Numbered from the stretch's first letter, positions 31,931 to 40,713 are shown. The stretch: 64,000 nucleotides of DNA from Bacillota bacterium (GCA_023398575.1 JAEWSC010000034.1:98661-162660), one strand, 5' to 3'. The notes: generated by a model from the letters alone, not told the origin. Translations and numbers: made by a program.

Positions 31931-32731
31931 TCAGCTGCTTGCGCTTTGATAATGCTTGAGCCCACGGTTAAAAAGATAGCTGGTCAAAAACAACCAAAGA
32001 AAAGGCCCAGCAATGCCCCATACAGCGTATAAGGGCTCCATCTTTTTGAGAATAAACAGCGCCGGAAAGTTGGTGATAACAAATATCGGCAGAACAAAGA
32101 CACCGATCTGCTGGATCAGCCTTGCGTATATCCCCATAGGCATGTTGTTAAAATCCCAGGAGGAGTCCACCAAGCCGGCCAGCGAGTTGGTTTTAACAAG
32201 CTTGAAAGCCAGCACCTGTGGCAAGAGAAACATGGCATAGGCAATCAGCGAACCGGTGATCAGATAGCCCATATATCCCAGCGCATCCAGCACGCCTACC
32301 GGTACCGCCATACGAGCAAGGCCGATAACAACCGCCACAATGCCAAGCAAAACATCCACGGTAAACAGGGCGATGTCGCTGCGCTTGAGTGTGAGTATGA
32401 ACTGCAGGGAGACGGGCTTGACCAGTAGCAAATCCAGCTCTCCCGATTGCACCTGGCGGCCGATGCCAAACAGGTTCATCATGTACATGCCGGCGTAAGG
32501 TCCGGTAGCAATCATGTAGGTGCCAAAGAACACCAGCACCTCGTCCGGTGTCAGGCCATTGATGGGCACGCCGGTTTTATAGACTACAATCATGTACACG
32601 ATCTTGGCCAAAAAGTATCCCAGCTCCATGGCGATACCGGTAAAGAAGTTCATGCGATATTCCAATTGACCCATGAGGCTGTTCTTCATCAAAATGCCCC
32701 ACAACGCCAGGTGCTTTTTGATTTCCTTCAT
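31931..32731 (-). CDS. ABC-2 type transporter permease (second)
   Basis: A 266-residue integral membrane protein with about six hydrophobic segments (e.g. LGYFLAKIVYMIVVYKTG, LFTVDVLLGIVAVVIGLA and a C-terminal GPFLWLFLTSYLFNRGL). Seen: GRQVQSGELDLLLVKPVSLQF is the conserved amphipathic loop of the PF06182-type ABC-2 permeases. With the preceding permease and ATPase it forms a three-gene exporter of the DrrAB/daunorubicin-resistance type. It follows the first permease by 4 bases and uses a weak GGGG site. It is the last gene of the transporter operon. The substrate is unknown. Confidence 0.88.
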   Translation of the reverse strand: MKEIKKHLALWGILMKNSLMGQLEYRMNFFTGIAMELGYFLAKIVYMIVVYKTGVPINGLTPDEVLVFFGTYMIATGPYAGMYMMNLFGIGRQVQSGELDLLLVKPVSLQFILTLKRSDIALFTVDVLLGIVAVVIGLARMAVPVGVLDALGYMGYLITGSLIAYAMFLLPQVLAFKLVKTNSLAGLVDSSWDFNNMPMGIYARLIQQIGVFVLPIFVITNFPALFILKKMEPLYAVWGIAGPFLWLFLTSYLFNRGLKHYQSASS

Positions 32732-32735
32732 GCCA

Positions 32736-33545
32736 TCAGCCCCCCGCCGCCAGAAATTTTTTCGAACCCATATTCCATAAAAAGACGCTGATCATCGTCA
32801 TCAGCAAAATCCAAACCATTTGGGAAGCAAGCCCTACAAATACAGCCGAACCCGTCACCGTGCCGATCAGCACATCCACCGGAAAGCCCACTGCATAAGC
32901 AAAGGGCAGAAATTTTAACAGCCCGCACACGGTATCCCCGAATATCTCCAAAGGAAAGATGCCGCCGCTTAGCACGACGATAACGATACGTACCGCCTCG
33001 AATAAAAAGCCAATCTCCGACAACCAGAAAGCCCACATGCCCACACAAAAGAAGATCAGGAAATTCAGTATCAGTGCGCCAAGCAAGGTGGGCAGGAACA
33101 ATAGCACCCCGGATGCTTGCACAGGGGAAGCGTGAAAGTACAGCCCTACACCGGTGATGGCCAGTGCCATAAGAATAAGCCCGCCCAGCAGCACACCGAT
33201 TTTTTGTCCCAGAAAACAGCTTAACCTGTAAGGCAGATAGCCCACGGGCCGGATGACATACTTACTCAGGCCGCCGTTTTTGATATCCTCGTTGATGTCA
33301 TACTCAAAGCCTGTACGTAACAGCCGCCATAGGATAGCCGCCGATACAGAATAGGCCAGCATCTGGTGATACTCCCGGCCGAAAAGCGCTCCGCCGCCGG
33401 AGCCCTGATACAGCGCCTGCCACATAAAGATTTGAATGATGATGGGAAAGGCGGCGCTGGCAAGCCCCATCCAGAAATCCGCACGGTAGGCCATGGTCTC
33501 CTTCATGCCAAGGCCGAAGGAGTACAGGTATTTTCTCAGGGTCAT
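32736..33545 (-). CDS. ABC-2 type transporter permease (first)
   Basis: A 269-residue membrane protein with about six predicted helices (LASAAFPIIIQIFMWQALY, LGGLILMALAITGVGLYFHA, LLGALILNFLIFFCVGMWAFWL and others). Seen: FEYDINEDIKNGGLSKYVIRPVGYLPYRL is the cytoplasmic loop matching the paired permease gene, so the two likely arose by duplication and form the membrane pore as a heterodimer. Its ATG overlaps the stop codon of the ATPase gene by 4 bases, giving translational coupling. Substrate unknown; drug or lipid export is typical of this family. Confidence 0.88.
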   Translation of the reverse strand: MTLRKYLYSFGLGMKETMAYRADFWMGLASAAFPIIIQIFMWQALYQGSGGGALFGREYHQMLAYSVSAAILWRLLRTGFEYDINEDIKNGGLSKYVIRPVGYLPYRLSCFLGQKIGVLLGGLILMALAITGVGLYFHASPVQASGVLLFLPTLLGALILNFLIFFCVGMWAFWLSEIGFLFEAVRIVIVVLSGGIFPLEIFGDTVCGLLKFLPFAYAVGFPVDVLIGTVTGSAVFVGLASQMVWILLMTMISVFLWNMGSKKFLAAGG

Positions 33546-34528
33546 AACCCATTCCCCCCTGTATACAGCCGGGCAATGCCCTCCTCCACAGGGATATCCC
33601 CGATATTGAAATCCGTTACCGGCAGCGTTTCCAGCATCGTGCGGGAAGTTTCACGCACCAACTCCCTGTCTACCTCGATCACGGCTTGCATTCCCTCCCG
33701 GCTGCACAATGTGCCGTAGCGGCTTAAATCCATCTGCGCCGCTTCTTCGGTTTCAAAGGTGACTTGTATACGCTTGCGCTCACCGAAAAGGCCGTTGATC
33801 TTTTTCAGCTCCCCGTCATAAGCAATGGCTCCGTCGGCCACGACAATGGTGCGGCGGCACAGGTCCTCTATATCGCTGATGGAATGGCTGGTTAAGAGCA
33901 CCGTGGTCTGCTTTTCCCGGTTGTAGCTGCGTAAAAACTCCCGGATGCGTTTTTGGGATATGATATCCAAGCCAATGGTAGGCTCATCCAGAAACATGAC
34001 CTCGGGCTTGTGCAAAAGCGAAGCGATGAGTTCCATCTTCATCCGCTCGCCCAGGGACAGCCGCCGCACCTGCACGCCCATCAACTTCTTAACATCCAAC
34101 AGCTCCGTCAGTTCGCCCAAGGTATTGCGATACTCGGTTTCATTGATCTCGTAAATGTGGCGGTTTAAAGCAAAGGATTCCACGGCCGGCAAATCCCACC
34201 ACAGTTGGCTCTTTTGCCCCATGACGATGGCAAAGCGCATCTTGAAATCCTTCTTCCGCTCCCACGGTACATAGCCCATGACCGTGGCGTGACCGGAAGT
34301 AGGAAAAAGAATGCCGGAAAGCATTTTCAGCGTGGTCGTCTTACCCGCGCCGTTTGGGCCCAAAAAGCCCACCATTTCTCCCTTTTCCAGGGTGAAATCA
34401 ATGCCCTTCACGGCTTCTTTGTACAGCTTCTCCCGATGGAACAGGCTTTTGAATGATGCTTTCATGCCCTCTTCTTTTTTTGTGTACTCAAACGTCTTTT
34501 TCAAATCTCGGACTTCTATCAGCGCCAT
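33542..34528 (-). CDS. ABC transporter ATPase (DrrA-like)
   Basis: A 328-residue ATPase of the DrrA/ABC-2 export type. Seen: Walker A GPNGAGKTTTLKML, signature LSLGERMKMEL, and Walker B VMFLDEPTIGLDIIS with the switch histidine in LLTSHSISDIEDL. The N-terminal insert before Walker A (KASFKSLFHREKLYKEAVKGID) and the roughly 85-residue C-terminal extension are typical of the COG4586 group that works with two separate permeases. GAGG lies 10 bases before the ATG at 34528. It heads the three-gene operon, with a TATAAT promoter upstream. Confidence 0.93.
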   Translation of the reverse strand: MALIEVRDLKKTFEYTKKEEGMKASFKSLFHREKLYKEAVKGIDFTLEKGEMVGFLGPNGAGKTTTLKMLSGILFPTSGHATVMGYVPWERKKDFKMRFAIVMGQKSQLWWDLPAVESFALNRHIYEINETEYRNTLGELTELLDVKKLMGVQVRRLSLGERMKMELIASLLHKPEVMFLDEPTIGLDIISQKRIREFLRSYNREKQTTVLLTSHSISDIEDLCRRTIVVADGAIAYDGELKKINGLFGERKRIQVTFETEEAAQMDLSRYGTLCSREGMQAVIEVDRELVRETSRTMLETLPVTDFNIGDIPVEEGIARLYTGGNGL

Positions 34529-34571
34529 GGGACACCGTCCTCTATAAAGAATTGCATATATGCCTTGTGTT

Positions 34572-34600
34572 ATTATAAGCTTGTGCGAAATGTTTGTACA
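34572..34600 (-). promoter_or_regulatory. promoter of the ABC-2 exporter operon
   Basis: On the minus strand TGTACA (34600-34595), 17-base spacer, TATAAT (34577-34572). Upstream are two copies of ATAAACCAAT in window coordinates (about 34617-34626 and 34647-34656), 30 bases apart, which might bind a regulator. Confidence 0.6.
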
Positions 34601-34688
34601 TGCAGTAAATATCTAAAATAAACCAATTATGGTGACATTTTGCCGTATAAACCAATGGTTATTTTTGAATTGTTACGATCACCAACGC

Positions 34689-34730
34689 AAAGAACCGCCT
34701 TTGCACACAGCTGTGTGAAGGCGGTTCTTT
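34689..34730. terminator. bidirectional terminator after lsrF
   Basis: AAAGAACCGCCTT...CACACAG (34689-34710) pairs with CTGTGTGAAGGCGGTTCTTT (34711-34730), with a 2-base bulge. It starts 15 bases beyond the lsrF stop codon (minus strand) and has a T-run on both strands. Confidence 0.85.
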
Positions 34731-34745
34731 TTCATAACAACAATG

Positions 34746-35627
34746 TTACTTGTTGGCCTCTTCCAAATAGAATTCATAGGCTTGCTTGTCGGTGAAGCCT
34801 TCGTGCACGATCTTGCGAATCGCATCCGCCATCGCCACAGGATGCTCGCTCTGGAAGATGTTACGGCCCATATCCAGGCCACGGGCGCCGCCCTGCATGG
34901 AACGGTAGGCCAACGTGAGCGCATCAGGCTCAGAGAGCTTTTTGCCGCCAGCCACTACGATCGGCACGGGGCAGGCCGCCACAATCTCTTCAAAGTTGTC
35001 GCAGTAATAGGTTTTGATGATGTGCGCGCCCATTTCTGCCACGATACGGGTAGCTAGCTTGAAAAAGCGGTCGGTGCGCTCCATGTTCTTGCCCACGGCC
35101 ACCACGCCCAGGGTGGGAATGGAGTAACGCAGGCCGGCATTGATGGTGCGGCTCAAATTATCGATGCTGGATAATTGGCCGTCGGCACCGATAAAGGTCT
35201 GTACAGCCAGGCAATCGGCATTCATACGAATGGAATCTTCGATATCCACCGCAATGACCTCATGGCTCAAGTCTTCATCGAGCATGGAGGAGCCGGAGGA
35301 TACGCGCAGGGCCACAGCCTTGCGGCAGTCCGGGGGCACGCAGGAGCGCAGCGCGCCGCGGGTGCCCATCAGCACATCAATGCTGGGGAGCAATTGGGGA
35401 ATCACGATGTCCAACCGTTCAAGCCCCGCGGTAGACCCCATGAAATAACCATGGTCAAAGGCAAACATGACCGTATTGCCGCTCTTGGGATCAAAGATGT
35501 TGGACAAGTGCTTTTTCATGCCCCAGTCCAGGTTATTGGAACCCTTCACATGAAACCCGCCTTGATTGGCAAAGGGCGTATCCACATGGTAGTTCTTGGC
35601 GACTTTGAGTGCGTCGATATCCGGCAT
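34746..35627 (-). CDS. lsrF: 3-hydroxy-5-phosphonooxypentane-2,4-dione thiolase
   Basis: A 293-residue class I aldolase-like enzyme that cleaves the phosphorylated autoinducer-2 product P-HPD with coenzyme A, giving acetyl-CoA and dihydroxyacetone phosphate. Seen: the active-site lysine is K204 in HIIKTYY (K203 in E. coli LsrF), and GFHVKG, DWGMKKHLSNIFDP, AFDHGYFMGSTAGLERLD and PIVVAGGKKL match the family throughout. GGAGG ends 9 bases before the ATG at 35627; an ATG at 35636 touches the RBS. It is the last gene of the lsrACDBF series. The usual partner LsrG, which isomerises the substrate, is missing from the locus. Confidence 0.95.
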   Translation of the reverse strand: MPDIDALKVAKNYHVDTPFANQGGFHVKGSNNLDWGMKKHLSNIFDPKSGNTVMFAFDHGYFMGSTAGLERLDIVIPQLLPSIDVLMGTRGALRSCVPPDCRKAVALRVSSGSSMLDEDLSHEVIAVDIEDSIRMNADCLAVQTFIGADGQLSSIDNLSRTINAGLRYSIPTLGVVAVGKNMERTDRFFKLATRIVAEMGAHIIKTYYCDNFEEIVAACPVPIVVAGGKKLSEPDALTLAYRSMQGGARGLDMGRNIFQSEHPVAMADAIRKIVHEGFTDKQAYEFYLEEANK

Positions 35628-35671
35628 TTGGGTCATCCTCCTTAAAACACGGCGTGATAATATGCATAAGC

Positions 35672-35698
35672 GTGGCCGCGATGCAGGGTCGCGGCCAC
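35672..35698 (-). other. intercistronic hairpin between lsrB and lsrF
   Basis: GTGGCCGCGA (35672-35681) pairs perfectly with TCGCGGCCAC (35689-35698) around a 7-base loop. No T-run follows on the minus strand. Such a hairpin after a binding-protein gene usually protects the upstream message, so lsrB may be made in excess over lsrF. Confidence 0.7.
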
Positions 35699-35734
35699 AC
35701 CTGCTAATAAAGTGACCAGGATTTGTTTAAAGAA

Positions 35735-36796
35735 TTAGAAGTTGTAGTTGTCCATGTTCTCGGCGGTGAACACAACACGCTCGGGCAGGAGCACAACGCC
35801 GGAATCTTCTGCGGTGTAGGCGTTTGCATCCAGAATGGTATTGGGCATCACTTCCACGGTGCCGATTTCAGGCACGTCGATCTTGTCGCCAACCTTGATG
35901 GTGTTGCCGCTGGCCAGGTAATAGGCCAGGTAGCAGCCCAAGGCGCCCTGGACTTTGCAATCCCACAGGCCCCAGCGCTCGAGGATACCGGCGCGGCAAT
36001 AGTCCTTCATGGAGTTGGGGGCGGCAAAGCCGGTGATGGAAACCTTGGTCTTGTCCAGACCCAGGTTCTGAGCAGCCTGTGCCTGACCGGGCAGCGCAGT
36101 GGAGTCATTGCAGATGATGCCGTCGATATCGGGATGGGCGGTCAAGATGGATTCGCCGATGGTGATGGCCTTTTCGGCATCCTGCTCGCTGTAGTAGTTA
36201 TCGGGAGCAACATTGACCCAGTTGGGGTAGGTGGCCTTGATGTAGGCTTCGCCGGCTACCTGCCAGGAGTTTTGGTCAGCAACGGTGGCCTGAGAGTAGT
36301 GCCAGGCGTACTTGATGGCATCCACAGCGGGATCCTTGCCGCGGTTCTTCAAGGAATCCACCAGCATGTCCACCAGCATTTTGCCCAGGATGTCGGGGGT
36401 GCCCTGGGAAACCATTACGGTACGGGCATCGCCGGAAACGTCGGAGTCCCAGGTGACGACGGCCAGGCCGGCATCCTTGGCTTCCTTCATGACGGCATCC
36501 AAGCCTGTGGCATCCAAGGAGGATACGCACACGGCGTCAGCGCCCTGCTGGATAGCATTGTTGATGACGGTGACCTGGTTGGCCACAGCGGCTTCGGGGC
36601 TGCCGTCATACTTGACGGTGAAGCCATTCTTGGCGGCGTATTCCTGGGCGCCCACATTGGCACTCTCAAAGAACGCGTTGCCTGTAAGCTTGGGTACGAA
36701 TACAACGGTGATGTCTGCGGCGGAAGCTGCAACGATACCAGTCAGCATCACAACTGCCATCAAGGCGACCAACAGTCTGGAAAGGAAACGTTTCAT
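35735..36796 (-). CDS. lsrB: autoinducer-2 substrate-binding protein
   Basis: A 353-residue periplasmic-binding-protein-type receptor for AI-2. Seen: an N-terminal signal peptide (about 1-26, ending AASA). Ligand positions known from Salmonella LsrB (K35, D116, D166, Q167, P220, A222) correspond to K36 (VPKLTG), D117 (TWDSD), D174 and Q175 (VADQNSW), P236 (ALPGQ), and a glutamine, Q238, in place of the last alanine. Hence five of six are conserved. There is no lipobox cysteine after the signal peptide, although solute receptors of monoderm Firmicutes are normally lipoproteins. GGAGGGG lies 7 bases before the ATG. It is placed between lsrD and lsrF. Confidence 0.95.
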   Translation of the reverse strand: MKRFLSRLLVALMAVVMLTGIVAASAADITVVFVPKLTGNAFFESANVGAQEYAAKNGFTVKYDGSPEAAVANQVTVINNAIQQGADAVCVSSLDATGLDAVMKEAKDAGLAVVTWDSDVSGDARTVMVSQGTPDILGKMLVDMLVDSLKNRGKDPAVDAIKYAWHYSQATVADQNSWQVAGEAYIKATYPNWVNVAPDNYYSEQDAEKAITIGESILTAHPDIDGIICNDSTALPGQAQAAQNLGLDKTKVSITGFAAPNSMKDYCRAGILERWGLWDCKVQGALGCYLAYYLASGNTIKVGDKIDVPEIGTVEVMPNTILDANAYTAEDSGVVLLPERVVFTAENMDNYNF

Positions 36797-36828
36797 GAAT
36801 TAACCCCTCCTGAACTTTTCTATTTTAC

Positions 36829-36850
36829 CGCGCGGCCCTGCGAACGCGCG
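36829..36850 (-). other. intercistronic hairpin before lsrB
   Basis: CGCGCG (36829-36834 and 36845-36850) can pair around a 10-base loop in the 102-base gap between lsrD and lsrB. No T-run follows on the minus strand. Together with the hairpin after lsrB it brackets the receptor gene. Confidence 0.5.
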
Positions 36851-36898
36851 ATAACATCGTTTTTTGCGCCGGCCCATGTCGGCAGGCTTCTAAGAAAG

Positions 36899-37921
36899 TT
36901 ATTTCCGCACCGTTTGCGGACCCTTGAACAACCGGTGGAAAAATGCCTGCACCTTTGTGTTTTGCATTGCGAAGCGCACCGCTACGGATACAACCAGCAA
37001 TAGCCCTACAGGGATATCCAGGTACTGGGTGCTGACTCCGGCCATGGACAGCCCAAAGCGAAGGATGCCGATGAGCAGTGCCGCCAAGGCCGTACCGATC
37101 ACGCTGCCGCTGCCGCCCAGGTTGGATGTACCGCCCAGAACCACCGCGGTGATGATAGGCAGCGTAAGCTCTTTGCCCATATCCGCCTTGGCCGTGCCAA
37201 GGTAGGCGGTCAACAGGATACCGGCCAGGGATGCACTCATGCCCGATAGCATGTAAGTGCTCATCACGATACGCTTTGTCTTAATGGCACAGTAGGAAGC
37301 CGCGTTTCGGTTGACGCCGCACAGGAAAACCTTGCGCCCATACTTGGTTCGGTGCAAAAGTATGTAGGCCAGCAGGATAAGCCCCAAGAAGATAAACAAC
37401 TGATACGGGATGACTTTATCAATCCGGCCCTTGGCCATCTTGGTAAAGGCTTCCGGAAACCCGCTGATGCCCTTGTAGGCTTCGGTGGTAGAAAAGTTGG
37501 TCACCGCCAGAGCCAGGCCCGAATAGAGGAAGGAACCACCCAAAGTTACCACCATAGGCTGCACACCGGTGTAGGCCACAAAGAATCCACTGAGCATGCC
37601 GCACAGTGCGCCGATTGCAAGTCCTAGGCCGCTGGCCAGCCAGATATTCATGCCGGCGTCATTCCACAAAACGCCGATGGAGATGGAGGTCAGCCCTACA
37701 ATGGAACCTGATTGTATATCCATGCCGCCCGTAATCAGCACGAAGGTGACAAACAGGGAGATGATGCAGATGGACATGAAATCGTTGATACTGCCCAAAA
37801 GGACCCTTGGCATTAGAAACTTGGGGTTGATGGCACCAAAGATAAGAATCTCCACCACCAACATCAGCAAAAGGTACAATTCCCAGCGTTTGAGCAGCTT
37901 CTTGATTTTTGATTTATCCAT
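36899..37921 (-). CDS. lsrD: autoinducer-2 ABC transporter permease LsrD
   Basis: A 340-residue permease of the ribose/AI-2 class (BPD_transp_2). Seen: about nine to ten hydrophobic segments with the family signatures SLFVTFVLITGGMDIQSGSIVGL, PMVVTLGGSFLYSGLALAV and the C-terminal LGGTSNLGGSGSVIGTALAALLIGILRFGLSMAG. It pairs with LsrC to form the import channel. The ATG at 37921 has GGAGG 8 bases upstream, inside the end of lsrC (8-base overlap). The frame runs upstream to 38008 without an RBS. LsrC/LsrD assignment follows the gene order; the two could be exchanged. Confidence 0.9.
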   Translation of the reverse strand: MDKSKIKKLLKRWELYLLLMLVVEILIFGAINPKFLMPRVLLGSINDFMSICIISLFVTFVLITGGMDIQSGSIVGLTSISIGVLWNDAGMNIWLASGLGLAIGALCGMLSGFFVAYTGVQPMVVTLGGSFLYSGLALAVTNFSTTEAYKGISGFPEAFTKMAKGRIDKVIPYQLFIFLGLILLAYILLHRTKYGRKVFLCGVNRNAASYCAIKTKRIVMSTYMLSGMSASLAGILLTAYLGTAKADMGKELTLPIITAVVLGGTSNLGGSGSVIGTALAALLIGILRFGLSMAGVSTQYLDIPVGLLLVVSVAVRFAMQNTKVQAFFHRLFKGPQTVRK

Positions 37922-38951
37922 GGTGCGCCTCCCCCTCGGCATGGGCCGTTCTGGCCGCCAGCCGTGCCCGGCGGGCACGTTCCTTGGCTTTTGCCTGCAG
38001 CAGCGCATCTACCACCACAATGGTGATCAGCAGTATGCCGGTAATGGTATTGTCATAATCGGATGAAAAACCCAGGAACACCAGGACACGGCTGATGGAA
38101 GCCATGATGGCCGCACCTACCGCGGCACCGATTACCGAACCCACACCACCGGTTAAGCTGATGCCGCCCAGCACGCAGGCCGCGATGACCTTCATTTCAT
38201 AACCGTTGCCGGCAATGGGTGTCACAAAACCTACTCGGCTCACATACAAAATTCCGCCGACTGCTGCCAGCATACCGCAAAGCACAAAGCTTGCAACCTT
38301 CACCGCCGTTACCGGGATGCCAAGCAGTGTCGCACCGCCCAGGTTATCCCCCACCGCGGCCAGGTACCTGCCGCGCCTTGTCCTATTGAGGACAAAGTGA
38401 GTGACCACCATAAAGATCAAGGCAAAAAGATAAAAGTACGTAATCGGCCCCAGGCTCAGTTGGGAAAGTGCCTTGAATCCGGCAGGCAGGTTCTCCACCC
38501 ATTTGCCTTCCGTAAAAACATAAATCAAGCCTCTTACCACACCGTTGATGCCAAGCGTCATAATAATAGAAGGAATTTTTAGCACCGTAACGCCCATGCC
38601 GTTGATCAGACCGACCACAAGGCCGATGCCAAGGGAGACGATAGCCGCCAATCCCCAATTGGAGCCGTTTCGGATCAGGGTGGCGAACACCGCAGCGCTC
38701 ATGCCCATGGTGGCACCGACGGATACGTCAATTTCCCCGGTGATGATAACAAAAGCGATACCGATGGCAATAATGGTATACACTACGCCGCTGTTGAGCG
38801 AGAGCATGATATTCTGCGGAGTCAGGAAGTTGGCATTCACTGCGCCAACACCCAGGAACAGGAACAGAAGAAAGAGGATGGAGGTAATCTCCCGGCTTTT
38901 CAGCAGCTTCTTTGCAGCCTGCCCGGAAGCCTTGAGTACGTTCTCAGGCAA
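37914..38951 (-). CDS. lsrC: autoinducer-2 ABC transporter permease LsrC
   Basis: A 345-residue sugar-type permease. Seen: hydrophobic segments from ILFLLFLFLGVGAVNANF onward, the signature AIGIAFVIITGEIDVSVGATMGMSAAVFA, and LGGISLTGGVGSVIGAAVGAAIM near the C-terminus; it ends in a long basic tail (KAKERARRARLAARTAHAEGEAHHG). The start is TTG at 38951, placed 4-5 bases after GGGAG and overlapping lsrA by 8 bases. It forms the import channel with LsrD. The basic/His-rich tail of about 25 residues is longer than I would expect for the family. Confidence 0.9.
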   Translation of the reverse strand: MPENVLKASGQAAKKLLKSREITSILFLLFLFLGVGAVNANFLTPQNIMLSLNSGVVYTIIAIGIAFVIITGEIDVSVGATMGMSAAVFATLIRNGSNWGLAAIVSLGIGLVVGLINGMGVTVLKIPSIIMTLGINGVVRGLIYVFTEGKWVENLPAGFKALSQLSLGPITYFYLFALIFMVVTHFVLNRTRRGRYLAAVGDNLGGATLLGIPVTAVKVASFVLCGMLAAVGGILYVSRVGFVTPIAGNGYEMKVIAACVLGGISLTGGVGSVIGAAVGAAIMASISRVLVFLGFSSDYDNTITGILLITIVVVDALLQAKAKERARRARLAARTAHAEGEAHHG

Positions 38952-40467
38952 GACTCTCCCCCCTTTCCATCACACCGAAGGCCGCAGCCATCAGGTTGTC
39001 CTGGTTGATATCCTGCCGTAGGAAACTGCGATTGATGGAACCGCAATACATGGTGACGGCCCGGTCGCTAAGTTCCACGATTTCTTCCATGTCGGAGGAA
39101 ATCATCAAGATTGCCAGCCCCTGCTCCTTTAATTGCTGAATGATGGCATACACATCGCCACGGGCCGCCGCGTCGATGCCGCGGGTCGGCTCATCCAGAA
39201 TCAGCACCTTGGGCGAAAGCGAAAGGGCTCTTGCAATAATCACCTTTTGCTGGTTGCCGCCGGATAAGGAACCCATTGTCTGATCCTGTCCGGTGACCTT
39301 GGTGCGGAAGCTCTTGACGAACTCAGTGGTGATCTTCTTTTCTTCTTTAAAGTTCATCAGGAATTTGCTCATCCTATCCAAGCAAGCTGCGGAGGTATTG
39401 GCCGCCACATCGCTGATACGGAAGATACCGTTCAAAAAGCGGTCCTCCGCGACATAGCTAAGTCCCAAGTCCATGACCTGTCTGGTATTCATGCCGGTAA
39501 TGTCCCGGCCATTCAGATATATTTTACCGCTTTTCACGGCATCACGGCCAAAGATGGTGGTGGCAAGCTCAGTTCGCCCAGCGCCCACGACCCCGGCAAG
39601 GCCCAGAATCTCCCCCGGATGCACTTCAAAGCTTACATCCTTGAACCCGTATCCCGTTAAGTGTTCTACCTTCAACACCGGCTCGCCGGTTCGCACAACG
39701 GGCACACCACAGTTATCGCCTACACATTCCCGCTCCTTCATATCCGGGGGCAGAAGGCCTTTGACCAGCATTTCGCGGGTAAACTCCTCCACCGGACCGG
39801 AGAGGGTGATGATACCGTCGCGCATGATGGCAACATGGGTTGCGATTTCAAACACTTCCGTTAATCGGTGGGTAATATAGATGAGGCTGATGCCCTTGGC
39901 TTTCAAATCTGTCATAATGGAAAACAGAGAATTGACTTCATTGAAAGTCAGCGAACTAGTGGGCTCATCCAGTATCAAAACCCTGGCATTGCGCATCAAG
40001 CCCCGCAGAATCTCCACCAACTGCTGTTCAGCGATGGATAGACTGTCCGCCTTGCGCGAAAGGTCCAGCTTCCACTGCAGCTGGGCGATAAGCGCTACCA
40101 GCCTTTTATGCAGCACACTCTTCTTCTCATCAAAACCCATGATGATGTTTTCTTCTACCGTCATATTGGGAAAGAGCATGGGCTCCTGAGGTACCAAGTA
40201 AATCCCCTGTGCCAGAGCTGCGGAAGGCCGATTCAGTTTAACCGGCTGGCCCTTTATCGAGATTTCGCCTTCATCCGGCTGATAGATACCCATCAGTATC
40301 TTGACCAAGGTGCTTTTGCCGGCCCCGTTTCCGCCGATGAGCGCAACAACTTCGCCGCAGTTCACGGTCAGATCGATGCCCTTGAGCACCGCGTTCAAAC
40401 CGAAGGACTTGCGAATGCCACGGACGGAAATCATGATTTCTTTGGGAGCGCAGGTCGTTTCGTTCAC
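38944..40467 (-). CDS. lsrA: autoinducer-2 ABC transporter ATPase LsrA
   Basis: A 507-residue double-ATPase subunit of a carbohydrate-type ABC importer. Seen: domain 1 with Walker A GGNGAGKST, signature LSIAEQQLVEI, Walker B ARVLILDEPTSSL; domain 2 with the altered Walker A GVVGAGRTEL, signature LSGGNQQKV and Walker B KVLILDEPTRGIDAAA. The pattern of one intact and one altered P-loop is normal for RbsA/LsrA-type proteins. It begins with GTG at 40467, GGAGG 7 bases upstream, and heads the lsrACDBF operon. The gene name rests mainly on the linked lsrB, lsrF, lsrK and lsrR. Confidence 0.93.
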   Translation of the reverse strand: MNETTCAPKEIMISVRGIRKSFGLNAVLKGIDLTVNCGEVVALIGGNGAGKSTLVKILMGIYQPDEGEISIKGQPVKLNRPSAALAQGIYLVPQEPMLFPNMTVEENIIMGFDEKKSVLHKRLVALIAQLQWKLDLSRKADSLSIAEQQLVEILRGLMRNARVLILDEPTSSLTFNEVNSLFSIMTDLKAKGISLIYITHRLTEVFEIATHVAIMRDGIITLSGPVEEFTREMLVKGLLPPDMKERECVGDNCGVPVVRTGEPVLKVEHLTGYGFKDVSFEVHPGEILGLAGVVGAGRTELATTIFGRDAVKSGKIYLNGRDITGMNTRQVMDLGLSYVAEDRFLNGIFRISDVAANTSAACLDRMSKFLMNFKEEKKITTEFVKSFRTKVTGQDQTMGSLSGGNQQKVIIARALSLSPKVLILDEPTRGIDAAARGDVYAIIQQLKEQGLAILMISSDMEEIVELSDRAVTMYCGSINRSFLRQDINQDNLMAAAFGVMERGESLA

Positions 40468-40499
40468 GATAAAGCCTCCATGATCAAGTTATACATTTG

Positions 40500-40512
40500 T
40501 TCGCACCGCGAA
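40500..40512. promoter_or_regulatory. candidate LsrR operator for lsrA
   Basis: TTCGC-ACC-GCGAA is a perfect 5-bp inverted repeat between the lsrA -10 box and its start codon, where a bound repressor would block the lsrACDBF transcript. Assignment to LsrR is an inference. Confidence 0.4.
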
Positions 40513-40530
40513 TATTTGAGCGTTGGTTAA

Positions 40531-40559
40531 ATCATACGCCATTTATATGGACTTGTCAA
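40531..40559 (-). promoter_or_regulatory. lsrACDBF promoter
   Basis: On the minus strand TTGACA (40559-40554), a 17-base spacer, TATGAT (40536-40531). This is a strong promoter, in keeping with an operon that is held off by a repressor until the AI-2 signal is phosphorylated. Confidence 0.85.
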
Positions 40560-40713
40560 CTCTTGCAACCAAAAATCTTCGTGAATTTTCTTTGAATCGT
40601 GCAACACGTGCAAACTCGTCCACTCCAATTAGCGATTTCTGTTATATTTTCCTGCAATCATACCGATATATATGGCCCTGTCACAAAATTCCCGATATGT
40701 TTTACAGATGTGA

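Noticed and set aside
35723..37003. A 426-codon plus-strand open frame rich in Gly/His
   Set aside because: It lies antisense to lsrB, which has full family motifs, an RBS and a signal peptide. The plus-strand frame has no RBS and no known domain; it reflects codon bias of the real gene.
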